This document shows, one piece after another, positions 45,872-56,154 of a stretch of DNA of 64,000 nucleotides; the first letter of the stretch is position 1, and every line of letters starts with the position of its first letter. Both the position numbers and the translations under genes were made by a program. Origin of the DNA: Pelovirga terrestris (GTDB taxonomy: Bacteria; Desulfobacterota; Desulfuromonadia; Desulfuromonadales; Geopsychrobacteraceae); assembly GCF_014773365.1 (NCBI RefSeq), contig NZ_JACWUN010000004.1, positions 1 to 64,000 on the forward strand, in the 5' to 3' direction. The notes under the pieces were generated by a model, which ran no database searches, had not been told where the DNA came from, and worked only from the letters and a program-made list of their open reading frames with translations.

Positions 45872-46549
45872 CTATTTGCCCCGCTCCATACGCTCAATAA
45901 TATTCAGAAATTCCTGGCTGAAGTTATCCATTTCACCAATCAGTTCGTTGACCTTGTTCAAGAAATGATTATAACCGATAACCGCTGGAATCGCCGCAGC
46001 CAGACCGATGGCGGTGGCGACCAGGGCTTCAGAAATCCCCGGGGCAACAACCGCCAGGGAGGCGCTGCCGGTCTGGCCAATGCCGTGAAAGGCATCCATA
46101 ATCCCCCAGACCGTACCGAACAGACCGATAAAGGGGGTGATGGAGCCGGTGGTGGCAAGAAACGTCAGATATTTTTCCAGCCGCTGGGTTTCCTGGGTCG
46201 TGGCACGGCGCAGGGCGCGGGCAACGATGTCGGTATTCGGCATTCGGCTGGTGAATTCTTCTGCTGCGTCTTCACCTGCAGGACGTTTTTTTTGCTGCAA
46301 CAGTTCATGATATCCCTCGCGAAACAGGCTGGCAACGGGGGAATTGCTGAATTCCTTGACCCCCTGACCGATCAGGTCAAAACGCTTCTTGGTCCAGAAA
46401 AAATCAAGGAAGCGATCGGTCTCGGCCATGGCTTTGCGCACAACCGCCAGTTTGTAAAAAATGATCGCCCAGGATACCAGGGAAAAATACACGAGAATAA
46501 CCAGGACACTTTTAACCACTGGTCCGGAACTTAATACGAGTTCGAGCAA
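45872..46549 (-). CDS. tolQ: TolQ, ExbB/MotA family proton channel
   Basis: A 225-residue protein with three membrane helices (VKSVLVILVYFSLVSWAIIFYKL; FLATTGSITPFIGLFGTVWG; ISEALVATAIGLAAAIPAVIGYN) and the conserved Thr/Gly-rich pore motif. First gene of tolQRAB-pal-cpoB. Start codon likely the ATG at 46549 after AAAGGAGAG. Confidence 0.95.
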   Translation of the reverse strand: MLELVLSSGPVVKSVLVILVYFSLVSWAIIFYKLAVVRKAMAETDRFLDFFWTKKRFDLIGQGVKEFSNSPVASLFREGYHELLQQKKRPAGEDAAEEFTSRMPNTDIVARALRRATTQETQRLEKYLTFLATTGSITPFIGLFGTVWGIMDAFHGIGQTGSASLAVVAPGISEALVATAIGLAAAIPAVIGYNHFLNKVNELIGEMDNFSQEFLNIIERMERGK

Positions 46550-46643
46550 GGGGGCCTCTCCTTTATCCGATTTTTTTTCGCAACCGATTGTTCACGCTAC
46601 GGCGGGCGTTTTTTGTGACATGTACCTTGATTTTTGCCGCTGG

Positions 46644-46673
46644 ATTATCCGGCAGCGCAGCTATTCAAGTCAA
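46644..46673 (-). promoter_or_regulatory. Promoter of the tol operon
   Basis: TTGACT and GATAAT with an 18-bp spacer on the minus strand, about 95 bp before tolQ. It overlaps the end of the upstream glycosyltransferase gene. Confidence 0.6.
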
Positions 46674-47381
46674 GCTGTCGATGACGGTATCAGGACTGTG
46701 GTTTAGCACCCGGGTGATATGAATCGCCGTTGACGAGTGGGGCGTGCGGGTCACCAGACGCAACAGGGCGGGCAGATCATCAAGATCATCCCAGGGCTCG
46801 AGGAGCACTGAACGCAACCCCAGCTGCGTTGCCTTGGCCAGGGATTGTGCCAGAACCTCATCGGTACTCCAGCTGATATTCTGAAACAGCTGCGCATGGT
46901 GGGTTGTTTCGCCGACCAGATAATAACCGCCATCGAGCGCCGGGCCATGCACCAGGTCGGCCGTCTCGAGGGCACTGAAGGCCTGTTCGATCCGTTCCAA
47001 CGGCAGATCCGGAGCATCGCTGCCAATCAGCACCGCTGCCCCGTACCCCGCTGTCAGCCAGTCTGACAGGCATTGCGCCAGGCGCGCGCCCAGGTCGCTG
47101 CCACGCTGGGGTACCAGAGTGATGCCGGGAAAGGTGGCAGCAAACCAATCCTTGTCGCCACTGTAGCAGATGGCCAGCTCGCACCCGACGAGTGATTGCA
47201 TGCGCGTCACTGTTTCCTGCAGGCAAACCTGATAGAGATCGGCCGCCTGTTCAGGCGTCAGGGGAGGACAAAGGCGGGTTTTTACCCTGCCGGGGACCGG
47301 TTGTTTGGCAAAAATCCCTAAAATCCGGTTTTTTGTTGGGCCGGGACACCACTTATCCACTTTTTCCACAGACTTTTCCAC
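46665..47381 (-). CDS. TIGR04282-type glycosyltransferase/nucleotidyltransferase-like protein
   Basis: A 238-residue (or slightly shorter) protein with the GT-A-like signature IFAKQPVPGRVKTRL, VLIGSDAPDLP, and HGPALDGGYYLVG. This family (DUF2064, related to CofC/MobA) has no firmly assigned substrate. The start is uncertain: only GTG codons are available before KNRILGIFAKQ, and the first 17 codons coincide with a run of DnaA-box-like sequences, so translation may start later from a nonstandard codon. Last gene of pyk-queC-folE2. Confidence 0.82.
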   Translation of the reverse strand: MEKSVEKVDKWCPGPTKNRILGIFAKQPVPGRVKTRLCPPLTPEQAADLYQVCLQETVTRMQSLVGCELAICYSGDKDWFAATFPGITLVPQRGSDLGARLAQCLSDWLTAGYGAAVLIGSDAPDLPLERIEQAFSALETADLVHGPALDGGYYLVGETTHHAQLFQNISWSTDEVLAQSLAKATQLGLRSVLLEPWDDLDDLPALLRLVTRTPHSSTAIHITRVLNHSPDTVIDSLT

Positions 47382-47382
47382 G
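47353..47382. promoter_or_regulatory. Three DnaA-box-like 9-mers in tandem
   Basis: TTATCCACT (47353-47361), TTTTCCACA (47362-47370, matches TTWTNCACA exactly) and TTTTCCACG (47374-47382) occur in one orientation within 30 bp. They lie at the folE2-glycosyltransferase junction. Confidence 0.4.
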
Positions 47383-47384
47383 GC

Positions 47385-48191
47385 CTAGCGGGCTCCGTGC
47401 TCTATCATGGCATAGGCCGAATGGTTGTGAATCGACTCAAAATTCTCACACTGGATACTGAACCAGCGGATCCGCTTTTGCGCCGCGAGCTTTTCGGTCA
47501 CCGCCCGCACCATGTCCTCAACAAACATCGGGTTGTCGTAAGCACGCTCGGTCACGGCCTTTTCGTCTTCGCGTTTGAGCAAGGCATAGACCTCGCAACT
47601 GGCACACTCTTCGACCCACGCGATCAGGTCTTCAAGCCAGATATGCTCACTGTAGCGTACCCGGACCGTCACCAGGCTGCGCTGGTTGTGGGCCCCACGC
47701 TCACTGATCTCTTTGGAACAGGGACACAGGGAGGTCACCGGCACCCGCGCCTCGAGCATGAAATCAAATTGATCTGCCAGCGTACCGACCATACGGCATT
47801 GATATTCGAGCAAGCCGCGCGCACCCGATACCGGTGCGCGCTTCTCAATAAAATAGGGAAAATCAAGCTCCAGGTGTGCACGATCAGCCCCCAGACGCTT
47901 TTTCATCTCGGTCAGGATGGTCTCGATGTTATCGACACTGATCTCGCCGTGATAGAGATTAAGCACTTCAATAAAGCGGCTCATGTGGGTACCTTTGAAG
48001 TGGGCCGGCAGGTCGACATACATATTGACCCGGGCCACCGTGTACTGGCGCTCACGGTATTTATCCTGTACGACAATCGGGTACCGGATATCCTTGACCC
48101 CGACCTTGTCGATAGGGATCCGGCGCTCATCGGGGCTCTGTTGCAGATCGGGCATCTGCTGACGGATGGAAAGCAAGGGATCAGGCTGCAT
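47385..48191 (-). CDS. folE2: GTP cyclohydrolase FolE2
   Basis: A 268-residue type-IB GTP cyclohydrolase with [19 protein letters not shown], and the catalytic [17 protein letters not shown] segment (metal-binding Cys and Glu). It converts GTP to dihydroneopterin triphosphate for folate or for the queuosine precursor; the neighbouring queC favours the latter. FolE2 works with other metals when zinc is scarce. It overlaps queC by 11 bases. Confidence 0.95.
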   Translation of the reverse strand: MQPDPLLSIRQQMPDLQQSPDERRIPIDKVGVKDIRYPIVVQDKYRERQYTVARVNMYVDLPAHFKGTHMSRFIEVLNLYHGEISVDNIETILTEMKKRLGADRAHLELDFPYFIEKRAPVSGARGLLEYQCRMVGTLADQFDFMLEARVPVTSLCPCSKEISERGAHNQRSLVTVRVRYSEHIWLEDLIAWVEECASCEVYALLKREDEKAVTERAYDNPMFVEDMVRAVTEKLAAQKRIRWFSIQCENFESIHNHSAYAMIEHGAR

Positions 48192-48855
48192 AGGTCAGAG
48201 GGTCCTCCTGGTTGATTTCGGCGAAGCCTTTCAAGCGCAAGCGGCAGGAATCACAATGGCCACAGGACAAGCCCGCCGGGGTCGGGTCATAGCAGGAATG
48301 GGTCAAACGGTAATCAACCCCCAGGTCGAGACCACGACGAATAATCTCCCCCTTGGTCAGGTCGATCAGCGGGGCCTGAATACGGTAGTCTTGCCCTTCT
48401 ACCCCGGCTTTGGTTGCCAGGTTGGCCAGGGTTTGAAAAGCGCGGATAAACTCGGGTCGGCAATCGGGATAACCGGAATAGTCCAGCGCGTTAACCCCGA
48501 TAAAGATATTGCCGGCACCAAGCACCTCGGCCCAACCCAGGGCAAAGGAGAGAAAAATGGTGTTGCGGGCCGGCACGTAGGTAATCGGAATACCATGATC
48601 CTGCGCAGCATCCTTGGGCACCTCGATATCTGCCGTCAAAGCACTTCCCCCCACCAGGCGCATGTCGATATCGATCACCAGGTGGTTGGCGGCCCCGATC
48701 AATGGTGCATATTCACGGGCCTTTTCCAGTTCCACGGCATGGCGCTGGCCATAGTTGAAACTCAAGGCATAGGGGGTAAACCCCTGCTCTTTGGCAATCG
48801 CCAGGCAGGTGGTTGAATCGAGGCCTCCGCTGTAGAGTACGACGGCTTTTTTCAT
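48181..48855 (-). CDS. queC: 7-cyano-7-deazaguanine synthase QueC
   Basis: A 224-residue ATP-pyrophosphatase with the PP-loop [10 protein letters not shown] at residues 9-18 and the zinc-binding cysteine set C(Y)...SCGHCDSC near the C terminus. It makes preQ0 from carboxydeazaguanine, in the queuosine tRNA pathway. It overlaps pyk by four bases and folE2 by 11, so they share a transcript. Confidence 0.96.
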   Translation of the reverse strand: MKKAVVLYSGGLDSTTCLAIAKEQGFTPYALSFNYGQRHAVELEKAREYAPLIGAANHLVIDIDMRLVGGSALTADIEVPKDAAQDHGIPITYVPARNTIFLSFALGWAEVLGAGNIFIGVNALDYSGYPDCRPEFIRAFQTLANLATKAGVEGQDYRIQAPLIDLTKGEIIRRGLDLGVDYRLTHSCYDPTPAGLSCGHCDSCRLRLKGFAEINQEDPLTYAA

Positions 48856-50324
48856 GATGTCACCCGATAAGGTGCGCCATGCACCTCATAAAAGTTGCCG
48901 GTGCCGAGGCGATGGATCTTGAGCAGATTGGTGGTTCCCGGCGCAGAGACCGGGCTGCCCATGGTGATCACCACCACATCGCCGGGTTTTAACAATCCCT
49001 TTTCCAACACAACTTTTTCAACCGAAGCGATCTGCGCCTCCGTATCCCCCTGGATGTCGACGCGCAGGGAACTGACCCCGCGATACAGAGCGAGATGACG
49101 GCGGACCTGCTGGGTTGGGGTGACCGCGTAAACCGGCAGGGAAGGCCGGTACTTGGCCACCAGAGTTGCGGTGCTGCCGGTCTGGGTAAAAGCTAGAATC
49201 GCGGCCGCCCCCACATACTCGGCAGCCTGGCAGGCGCCTTGGCCAATCACATCGGGGATATTCTGATGAAAGCCCGAATGTTCGAGTTTAAAGGAGCGCC
49301 GTGGATGCAGGTTCTGATCGGCTTCGACGTCATGGGCGATACGATCCATCACTTCCACTGCTGCGACCGGGAACAGCCCTGCTGCGGTTTCCCCCGACAG
49401 CATCACCGCATCGGTGCCATCGAGAATGGCGTTGGCTACATCGGAGGTTTCGGCGCGGGTCGGACGCGGATTGCCGATCATGCTTTCGAGCATCTGGGTG
49501 GCGGTAATCACCGGCTTGCCGGCTTCATTACACTGGCGGATAATCCCCTTCTGGATCAACGGCACCTGCTCTGATGGCAGTTCAACCCCGAGATCCCCCC
49601 GCGCCACCATGACTCCGTCAGTGGCCGCGAGAATGTCGCTGAAGTTGGCGACCGCTTCCGGCTTTTCAATTTTGGCAATCACCCGGATCGGGGAATGATG
49701 ATCAAAAATAATCTGTTTGAGCTGACAGATCTCTGCCGCCGTGCGGACAAAGGAGAGGCCCACCCAGTCAAGTTCCTGGGCGATGGCAAACTCAAGATCG
49801 ACGTAATCCTTGGCCGTCAGCGCCGGGGTCGAGACCTTGACGCCGGGCAGGTTGATCCCTTTGCGGTCCTTGAGCTGCCCCCCCTGCTTGACCAGACAAT
49901 GAACCTCGATGCCGCTGCTGCGTATTACCTCGAGTTCCAGTTGTCCGTCATCCAGCAGAATCCGATCCCCGGCCTCGACGTCCCCCGGCAAATCCTGGTA
50001 ATTGGTAGGGATGATGCCGTCACCACCTTCGACCTCAGCCGTGGTGACGATCACCTGCTGGCCACGGGTCAGGGTCTGGACGCCACCACGCATTACGCCG
50101 GTACGAATTTTCGGCCCCTGGAGGTCACCTAGAATTGATACGGCTTTACCGTGCAATATCGAGAGTTCACGAATCTGCTGGATCCAGATTTTCTTTTGTT
50201 CCAGCTCACCGTGGGAAAAGTTCAACCGGAACACATCCACTCCGGCTTTGAGCAGATTTTCGAGTTGCTCACGCTCACCACAGGACGGCCCTACCGTGGC
50301 AACAATTTTGGTATGTCGGTACAT
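48852..50324 (-). CDS. pyk: Pyruvate kinase
   Basis: A 490-residue pyruvate kinase with ATVGPSC near the start, [39 protein letters not shown] and the C-terminal regulatory domain. It converts PEP and ADP to pyruvate and ATP. First gene of the pyk-queC-folE2 unit. Its ATG is preceded by AGGAAATGC. Confidence 0.97.
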   Translation of the reverse strand: MYRHTKIVATVGPSCGEREQLENLLKAGVDVFRLNFSHGELEQKKIWIQQIRELSILHGKAVSILGDLQGPKIRTGVMRGGVQTLTRGQQVIVTTAEVEGGDGIIPTNYQDLPGDVEAGDRILLDDGQLELEVIRSSGIEVHCLVKQGGQLKDRKGINLPGVKVSTPALTAKDYVDLEFAIAQELDWVGLSFVRTAAEICQLKQIIFDHHSPIRVIAKIEKPEAVANFSDILAATDGVMVARGDLGVELPSEQVPLIQKGIIRQCNEAGKPVITATQMLESMIGNPRPTRAETSDVANAILDGTDAVMLSGETAAGLFPVAAVEVMDRIAHDVEADQNLHPRRSFKLEHSGFHQNIPDVIGQGACQAAEYVGAAAILAFTQTGSTATLVAKYRPSLPVYAVTPTQQVRRHLALYRGVSSLRVDIQGDTEAQIASVEKVVLEKGLLKPGDVVVITMGSPVSAPGTTNLLKIHRLGTGNFYEVHGAPYRVTS

Positions 50325-50541
50325 GCATTTCCTCCGGCGCTGTGCGCCATGTTAAGGTCTTATTGCAAAAAACGGGTTGGTTTTAAACCTTGGGCCTCTT
50401 TTATTAGGCTGATGCCAACCTGACAGATCCAGTTGCTCCCCCCCGGCACCCATGTTATATATCCCCATTGATCTTTTTTGGATCCACACTCTGTGCGGCT
50501 CAACAGAAACAATTTTTTGCCTGCAAGTCTATAAAAATCAT

Positions 50542-52932
50542 ATGAAGCGTCTGCTAACATACCTTTTTTTCGCTGTTCTCGCTACTCCCGTGCTGGCTGT
50601 TGCGGTGCTGCTGGGTGCCTATTTTTATATTTCCGCCACCCTGCCCCAGGTCGAGTCCCTGGCTGATTATCGGCCGCCGCTGATTACCACCATTTATGCC
50701 GACGACGGCACGGTGATTGCCGAATATTCCCATGAGCGGCGTTTTTTGGTGCCCTACGAAAAAATGCCGAAAACCCTGGTCCAGGCCTTTGTGGCTTCTG
50801 AAGATGCCGGCTTCTTCAAGCACCAGGGAATCGATCTTATCTCGATCATGCGTGCCGCCATCAATAATCTTAAGGCGGGAGGAATATCCCAGGGGGGCAG
50901 CACCATTACCCAGCAGGTAGCCAAAACCATGCTGTTGACCCCGGAGCGCACCTTCACCCGTAAATTCAAGGAAGCGATTCTCGCCTGGCGCATGGAACAG
51001 ACCCTGACCAAGGAAGATATCCTCTATATCTATCTGAATCAGATCTACCTCGGCCATCGCTCTTACGGGGTCGAAGCCGCTGCCCGCAGCTATTTCGACA
51101 AAACGGTTGAAGAGTTGACACTGGCCGAATCGGCCATTCTTGCCGGACTCCCCCAGGCCCCCAGCCGCTATTCCCCCTATCGTCATTATCAACGGGCCAT
51201 GGATCGCCAGAAGTATGTCCTCGGGCGAATGCTGGAAGAAGGATTTATCACCCCGGCCGAGAGGGCCGCCGCTGAAGCCGAAGAGGTGGTGATTACCCCG
51301 CGTCTTAACACCCTGCTGGACGTCACCGCCTATTTCAACGAGCAGGTCCGCCGTTACCTTGAACAACGCTTTGGTGAAGATTTGCTCTATACCGGCGGGC
51401 TGCAGGTGGAAACCAGTATTAATCTTAAGCTACAGCAGGCGGCACAGGATGCGGTCAAACAGAACCTGCGGGCTCACGATAAGCGCCGCGGATTCCGCCC
51501 GGTTGAGATAATCCTTAATGAAGCTGAACAGACGGAATTTTTGGCCGCTCAACGTCAGGAATTTGTTGCCGGCGGGTTAGACGTTGGTTCAGAGACCCAG
51601 GCCGTCGTCGTCGGTCGCAGGGGTGATCAGATTCTCTGCCGCATCGGCGATCGCAATGCTACCATCGCCATCAGTGCAAGCGCCTGGGCCGGAACCATTG
51701 AAGTGGTTGCTGCCGGGACCGAGCCCACCGGCAATGCCGATGGTAACAATGCTACCCGTCTGCCTTTGGGTGCCGTTATTGATGTGCGGGTTCTCAATGC
51801 TGTCGGTGATCCACTGGAACTGGCCCTGGAGCAGGAACCGCTGGCTCAGGCCGCCCTGGCTGCGATTGATCCGCGCACCGGCCAGATTCGCGCCATGGTC
51901 GGCGGCTATGATTTCCGCAAAAGCCAGTTCAATCGCGCTATCCAGGCTCAGCGGTTACCCGGCTCAGCATTCAAACCGATTATTTATGCAGCCGCCCTTG
52001 ATCGGGGCTACACCCCTGCCAGTATCATTCTTGATACCCCGCTGATCTATGAAAACAGGCACGTTGAAAACGGCGACGTCGAAGAGTGGAAACCGAAAAA
52101 TTACGAAGAAAAGTTTTACGGTCCGACCCGCTTCCGTGAAGCCCTGACCCACTCACGCAACGTTGTTACCGTCAAGATTCTTGAGGATATCGGGGTCGGC
52201 TATGCCGCCAGCTACGCCCAGAAGCTTGGAATCGAGACCCCGCTTCAGCGCGATCTGTCCATGGCTCTGGGCTCCACTGCCATCACGCCGATGGAACTGC
52301 TTACCGCCTATACGGTTTTTGCCAGTGGCGGCATCCTCTCGCCGCCCACCTATATCACCCGGATCCGCGACCGTAACGGGCGCATCCTCGAATCGATTGA
52401 TCCGACCGACTTTGCCACTGGCATGGCCGCCGACCAACGTCTGATCCGCCAAGCCCCGCGCCGGGTCATCTCGCCGGAAACGGCTTACCTGACCACTAAC
52501 ATTATGGAGAGCGTGGTTCAGCAAGGCACCGGGCGTCAGGCCCGGGTGTTGAATCGTCCGTCGGCGGGGAAAACCGGCACTACCAATGACCTGAAAGATG
52601 CCTGGTACGTCGGCTATATTCCGCAACTGGCGGCAGTTTCCTGGCTCGGCTATGATCAGGAACAGCCCCTCGGCCGGAGGGAAACCGGTGGCCGTGCCGC
52701 CCTGCCGGCCTGGATTGCGTTCATGCAGGAAGCGATCAAACTATATCCACCGGAACATTTTCCGGTTCCCGATACTATTGAGTTTTTTCCCATCGATCGG
52801 CAGAACGGCCTGCTCGTCGCCGAAGACAGCAAGGACGCCTACTACGAAGCCTTTTCCCCCGGCAGTGCGCCAACCCGCATGAGCAGCGAGCCGCAGTTCA
52901 AGGCACGTGATTTCTTCCGTCTGGACCTGTAG
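50542..52932 (+). CDS. mrcA: Penicillin-binding protein 1A (bifunctional glycosyltransferase-transpeptidase)
   Basis: A protein of about 796 residues: a membrane anchor (LTYLFFAVLATPVLAVAVLLGAYF), GT51 glycosyltransferase with EDAGFFKHQGID (catalytic Glu near 86) and QGGSTITQQVAK, and a transpeptidase with SAFKP (catalytic Ser, near residue 475), SRN-type motif and KTGTTND (near 676). It polymerises and cross-links peptidoglycan. The ATG at 50542 gives the natural N terminus; the open frame extends to 50452 without a conserved sequence. Confidence 0.94.
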   Translation: MKRLLTYLFFAVLATPVLAVAVLLGAYFYISATLPQVESLADYRPPLITTIYADDGTVIAEYSHERRFLVPYEKMPKTLVQAFVASEDAGFFKHQGIDLISIMRAAINNLKAGGISQGGSTITQQVAKTMLLTPERTFTRKFKEAILAWRMEQTLTKEDILYIYLNQIYLGHRSYGVEAAARSYFDKTVEELTLAESAILAGLPQAPSRYSPYRHYQRAMDRQKYVLGRMLEEGFITPAERAAAEAEEVVITPRLNTLLDVTAYFNEQVRRYLEQRFGEDLLYTGGLQVETSINLKLQQAAQDAVKQNLRAHDKRRGFRPVEIILNEAEQTEFLAAQRQEFVAGGLDVGSETQAVVVGRRGDQILCRIGDRNATIAISASAWAGTIEVVAAGTEPTGNADGNNATRLPLGAVIDVRVLNAVGDPLELALEQEPLAQAALAAIDPRTGQIRAMVGGYDFRKSQFNRAIQAQRLPGSAFKPIIYAAALDRGYTPASIILDTPLIYENRHVENGDVEEWKPKNYEEKFYGPTRFREALTHSRNVVTVKILEDIGVGYAASYAQKLGIETPLQRDLSMALGSTAITPMELLTAYTVFASGGILSPPTYITRIRDRNGRILESIDPTDFATGMAADQRLIRQAPRRVISPETAYLTTNIMESVVQQGTGRQARVLNRPSAGKTGTTNDLKDAWYVGYIPQLAAVSWLGYDQEQPLGRRETGGRAALPAWIAFMQEAIKLYPPEHFPVPDTIEFFPIDRQNGLLVAEDSKDAYYEAFSPGSAPTRMSSEPQFKARDFFRLDL

Positions 52933-52971
52933 CGACCGCCATTATTTGCGAACATCAACCTGCCTTTTTTC

Positions 52972-53014
52972 ACCGCTCCTGCGCTGTTGCCGGCGAGCGG
53001 TTTTGTGCTATAAA
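52972..53014 (+). promoter_or_regulatory. Terminator of PBP1A and promoter of yajQ
   Basis: ACCGCTC (52972-52978) pairs with GAGCGGT (52995-53001), followed by TTTG, a weak terminator. TTGCCG (52987-52992) and TATAAA (53009-53014) with a 16-bp spacer form a promoter overlapping it, 49 bp before yajQ. Confidence 0.5.
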
Positions 53015-53063
53015 GCCACAGCTTGGATAATCATCAACAGATTTTAGTTCAGGGAGGAAAGAG

Positions 53064-53549
53064 ATGCCAAGTTTCGATATCGTCTCCAAGGTTGATCTGC
53101 AGGAGGTTGACAATGCGGTCAACCAGGCGATCAAGGAGATCACCCAGCGCTATGACTTTAAAGGAACCGTCAATGAACTGGAACTGGAAAAGGATTCTCT
53201 GAAAATCCTTGCTGCGGACGAATACAAGCTCGAAGCGATCAAGGATATTCTGATCGGCAAACTGGTGCGCCGCGGCCTGTCTCCCAAATGTTTTGACTAT
53301 GGCAAGATTGAACTGGCATCAGCTGGTGCCGTGCGGGTGCGGGTCGCTATCATCCAGGGGATCAGCAAGGAAAAAGGGAAAGAAGTTGTCAAACTGATCA
53401 AAGACACCAAGCTGAAAGTTCAGGCTCAGATCATGGAAGATCAGGTGCGGGTTACCGGCAAAAAAATTGATGATCTGCAGGAAGTGATGCAGTTTCTCAA
53501 AGGGCAGGACTTAGGGATTGAACTGCAATTTGAGAATATGCGCTCCTGA
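53064..53549 (+). CDS. yajQ: YajQ-family protein (UPF0234)
   Basis: A 161-residue protein beginning [21 protein letters not shown] with [12 protein letters not shown] and [27 protein letters not shown], full-length signatures of the family. Members bind nucleotides or RNA, and some bind cyclic di-GMP; the role here is not known. GGGAGGAAAG is a strong ribosome binding site. Confidence 0.93.
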   Translation: MPSFDIVSKVDLQEVDNAVNQAIKEITQRYDFKGTVNELELEKDSLKILAADEYKLEAIKDILIGKLVRRGLSPKCFDYGKIELASAGAVRVRVAIIQGISKEKGKEVVKLIKDTKLKVQAQIMEDQVRVTGKKIDDLQEVMQFLKGQDLGIELQFENMRS

Positions 53550-53555
53550 TTTTTG

Positions 53556-53657
53556 GTAATTTATTCAGCTCTGATTCAGCTCTGTCATTGCGCAGGGTCA
53601 GGGATGACGAACAGCGTCCCTTGACATAGAATTCCCGATCCGGAGCTGTACAGATAC
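53556..53657. repeat. Dispersed intergenic repeat, long form
   Basis: A 102-bp element starting seven bases after yajQ. Ends are GTAATTTATTCAGC and, reversed, GTATCTGTACAGC. Interior GCGCAGGGTCAGGGATGACG and CAGCGTCCCTTGACATAG match the element at 9307. A short tandem duplication (ATTCAGCTCTG) lies near the left end. Confidence 0.78.
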
Positions 53658-53722
53658 GATTTTTTTATCTTTCCGGTAGTCTTTGTTGCCTCTGCTGTTA
53701 ACCTCTACACTTGGAAATCCGT

Positions 53723-55090
53723 ATGCCCGTAAACCCACTCAATGTCAGTCTGGTCAGCCTCGGTTGCCCGAAAAATCTTGTCGACGCCGAGGTCATGCTT
53801 GGCCATTTGCCGGACGACCGCTTCAACATCGTGGTGGAAGAAGAGCAGGCCGATATTATCATCGTCAATACCTGTGCCTTTATCAACGATGCCAAAGAGG
53901 AATCGGTCGATACCATCCTTGAGGTGGCTGAATACAAACATAGCGGGCGCTGCCAATTGCTGATTGTTGCCGGCTGTCTGCCGCAGCGTTATCAGGAGCA
54001 GCTGCAGGAGCAGTTACCGGAGGTCGATCTGTTCATCGGCACCTCGGAAGGGGCACGGATTGTTGAATTGATCGACAAACAACTGCAGCTCTCCACCCCC
54101 AGTCGGGCAATCGGCGTCCCCGATTTCCTCTATGACCACACCACCCCTCGGGTCAACTCCTCGCCGGCGTACAGTACCTATGTGAAGATCGCCGAAGGCT
54201 GTTCCAACCGCTGCTCCTATTGTGTGATTCCGCAGCTGCGCGGTGATTTGCGTTCGCGCAGCATTGACTCGGTGGTCGCCGAGGTCCACTCCATGGTGGC
54301 CAACGGGGTCAGCGAAGTGAACCTGATCGCCCAGGATATCACCGCCTATGGCCGCGACCGCAACGACGGGGCAAGCTTGCCGGGCCTGTTGCGTGAGTTG
54401 GTCAAGATCGAGGGTCTGGTCTGGCTGCGCCTGCTCTATGCCTATCCGGAAGGGATCAGCGACGAACTGCTCGAGCTGATTGCGAGGGAGGAGAAAATCT
54501 GTAATTACCTGGATCTGCCCCTGCAGCATATTGATGACAGGATTTTAAGCGGGATGAACCGTCGCCTCGACGAAGCAGGTACGCGCCTTCTGCTGAAACG
54601 GATGCGTCAACGGGTCCCCGATTTGACCTTGCGAACCACCTTTATTGTCGGTTTCCCCGGTGAGACCCGGGAGCAATTCGACAAACTGCTGCAGTTTGTC
54701 GGCGAAGGGCACTTTGAGCGGGTTGGCGTCTTCCGCTATTCGCGTGAAGAGGGAACCCCGGCGGCGCAACTACCTGAACAGGTGGCGGCAGCCACCAAAA
54801 CCTCACGCTTTAAACGCTTGATGAAGGCCCAGGCGCGGGTCTCCTTCCAGAAAAATCGCGCCCTGATCGGTCAGATTGAAGAGGTGCTGATTGAAGGCTA
54901 CAGCGATGAAACCGATCTGCTGTTAAAGGGGCGCAGTCGCCGCCAGGCCCCGGATATTGATGGCCATTGTCTAATTACCGCCGGGCAGGCAAATGTCGGC
55001 GACTATGTAAGGTTGCGCATCACCGACTCTTCCGATTACGATCTGATTGGTGAGATCTGTGACAAGGCGGAGGCATCAAACGACAGTTAA
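53723..55090 (+). CDS. rimO: Ribosomal protein uS12 methylthiotransferase RimO
   Basis: A 455-residue radical-SAM enzyme: an N-terminal UPF0004 domain ([23 protein letters not shown] and AGCLPQRY with three Fe-S cysteines), the radical-SAM motif [11 protein letters not shown] and a C-terminal TRAM domain. It methylthiolates Asp of ribosomal protein S12. The ATG at 53723 is preferred over the upstream TTG at 53711. Confidence 0.95.
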   Translation: MPVNPLNVSLVSLGCPKNLVDAEVMLGHLPDDRFNIVVEEEQADIIIVNTCAFINDAKEESVDTILEVAEYKHSGRCQLLIVAGCLPQRYQEQLQEQLPEVDLFIGTSEGARIVELIDKQLQLSTPSRAIGVPDFLYDHTTPRVNSSPAYSTYVKIAEGCSNRCSYCVIPQLRGDLRSRSIDSVVAEVHSMVANGVSEVNLIAQDITAYGRDRNDGASLPGLLRELVKIEGLVWLRLLYAYPEGISDELLELIAREEKICNYLDLPLQHIDDRILSGMNRRLDEAGTRLLLKRMRQRVPDLTLRTTFIVGFPGETREQFDKLLQFVGEGHFERVGVFRYSREEGTPAAQLPEQVAAATKTSRFKRLMKAQARVSFQKNRALIGQIEEVLIEGYSDETDLLLKGRSRRQAPDIDGHCLITAGQANVGDYVRLRITDSSDYDLIGEICDKAEASNDS

Positions 55091-55138
55091 CGCACTCAAG
55101 GAACAAATACCATTAGCGATCCATAAGGAGAAAAACCC

Positions 55139-56134
55139 ATGAAAGCTATCCTCCCCGTTGCCGGTAAAGGCACACGCCTGCGTCCCCACACCCATACCAA
55201 GGCCAAATCCCTGGTCAAGGTCGCCGGCAAAACCGTTCTCGAACACATCATTGAACGCCTCAAGGTTCTGGCTATCGATGAGTATATCTTCATCACCGAT
55301 GAGAATGGCGCCCAGGTTGAAGCCTTCATGGCCGAGCACTTCCCGGAGCTGTGCTGCAGCTATCAGGTCCAACACCAGCGCCTCGGGCCGGCTCATGCCG
55401 TTGCCCTGGCAGCGCCTTCCATCCAGTCGGGCGATGATCTGCTGGTGGTCTTCAACGATACCATCTTTGTTACCGACCTGAACCGGATCGATCACCTCTG
55501 CAGTGATGCTGATGGCCTCATCTATTCCCGCGAAGTCGAAGATTATCAACGCTTCGGGGTCAACGTCATGGATGGCGACTACATCGTTGACATGGTAGAA
55601 AAGCCGGACACCCCGGTTTCACGTTTAGCCCAGGTCGGTCTCTATTATCTTAAGGATGGTGCCGGTTTTATTGCCGCTATCGAGGCTACCATCGCCGCCG
55701 GTGATACGGTCAAGGGGGAATATTATCTGCCGGCTGTCTTCATGCGCATGATGGCTGAAGGAAAAAAATTCAAGGCTCCGCAGATCGATGCCTGGCTCGA
55801 CTGCGGCAAGCCTGAGACCCTGCTCGAAACCAATCGTTATCTGCTTGAAGGACGTCACCATATTCATGGTGAGGTGGATGATTGCGTGCTGATTGAACCG
55901 GTTCATGTGGAGCGGGGCGCGCGTATCCGTCATTCGATTATCGGACCCCACGTCTCTGTGGCTGCCGGTAGCGAGGTCGACTTCAGTACGATCAGCGATT
56001 CGATTATCAATGCCGATTGCAAGGTCAGCCACATGAGCCTTAATCAGTCGCTGTTAGGCGACTCGGTTACCCTGATCGGGGCGCCACGGCGCATGAATAT
56101 CGGCGACCATTCCCTGATCGTGATGGATCAATAA
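55139..56134 (+). CDS. Sugar-nucleotide pyrophosphorylase with left-handed beta-helix
   Basis: A 331-residue protein: an N-terminal nucleotidyltransferase domain (ILPVAGKGTRLRPHTHTKAKSLVKVAGK, with the conserved G-x-G-T-R-L and Lys) and a C-terminal hexapeptide-repeat region (about 245-320). It resembles long-form glucose-1-phosphate nucleotidyltransferases. The sugar and nucleotide cannot be determined. Neighbours rimO and DUF445 give no pathway clue. Confidence 0.85.
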   Translation: MKAILPVAGKGTRLRPHTHTKAKSLVKVAGKTVLEHIIERLKVLAIDEYIFITDENGAQVEAFMAEHFPELCCSYQVQHQRLGPAHAVALAAPSIQSGDDLLVVFNDTIFVTDLNRIDHLCSDADGLIYSREVEDYQRFGVNVMDGDYIVDMVEKPDTPVSRLAQVGLYYLKDGAGFIAAIEATIAAGDTVKGEYYLPAVFMRMMAEGKKFKAPQIDAWLDCGKPETLLETNRYLLEGRHHIHGEVDDCVLIEPVHVERGARIRHSIIGPHVSVAAGSEVDFSTISDSIINADCKVSHMSLNQSLLGDSVTLIGAPRRMNIGDHSLIVMDQ

Positions 56135-56154
56135 CCAGCGGTATCATCTTAACC

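Noticed and set aside
45767-46534. 255-codon ORF opposite tolQ/tolR
   Set aside because: Shadow of conserved membrane proteins.
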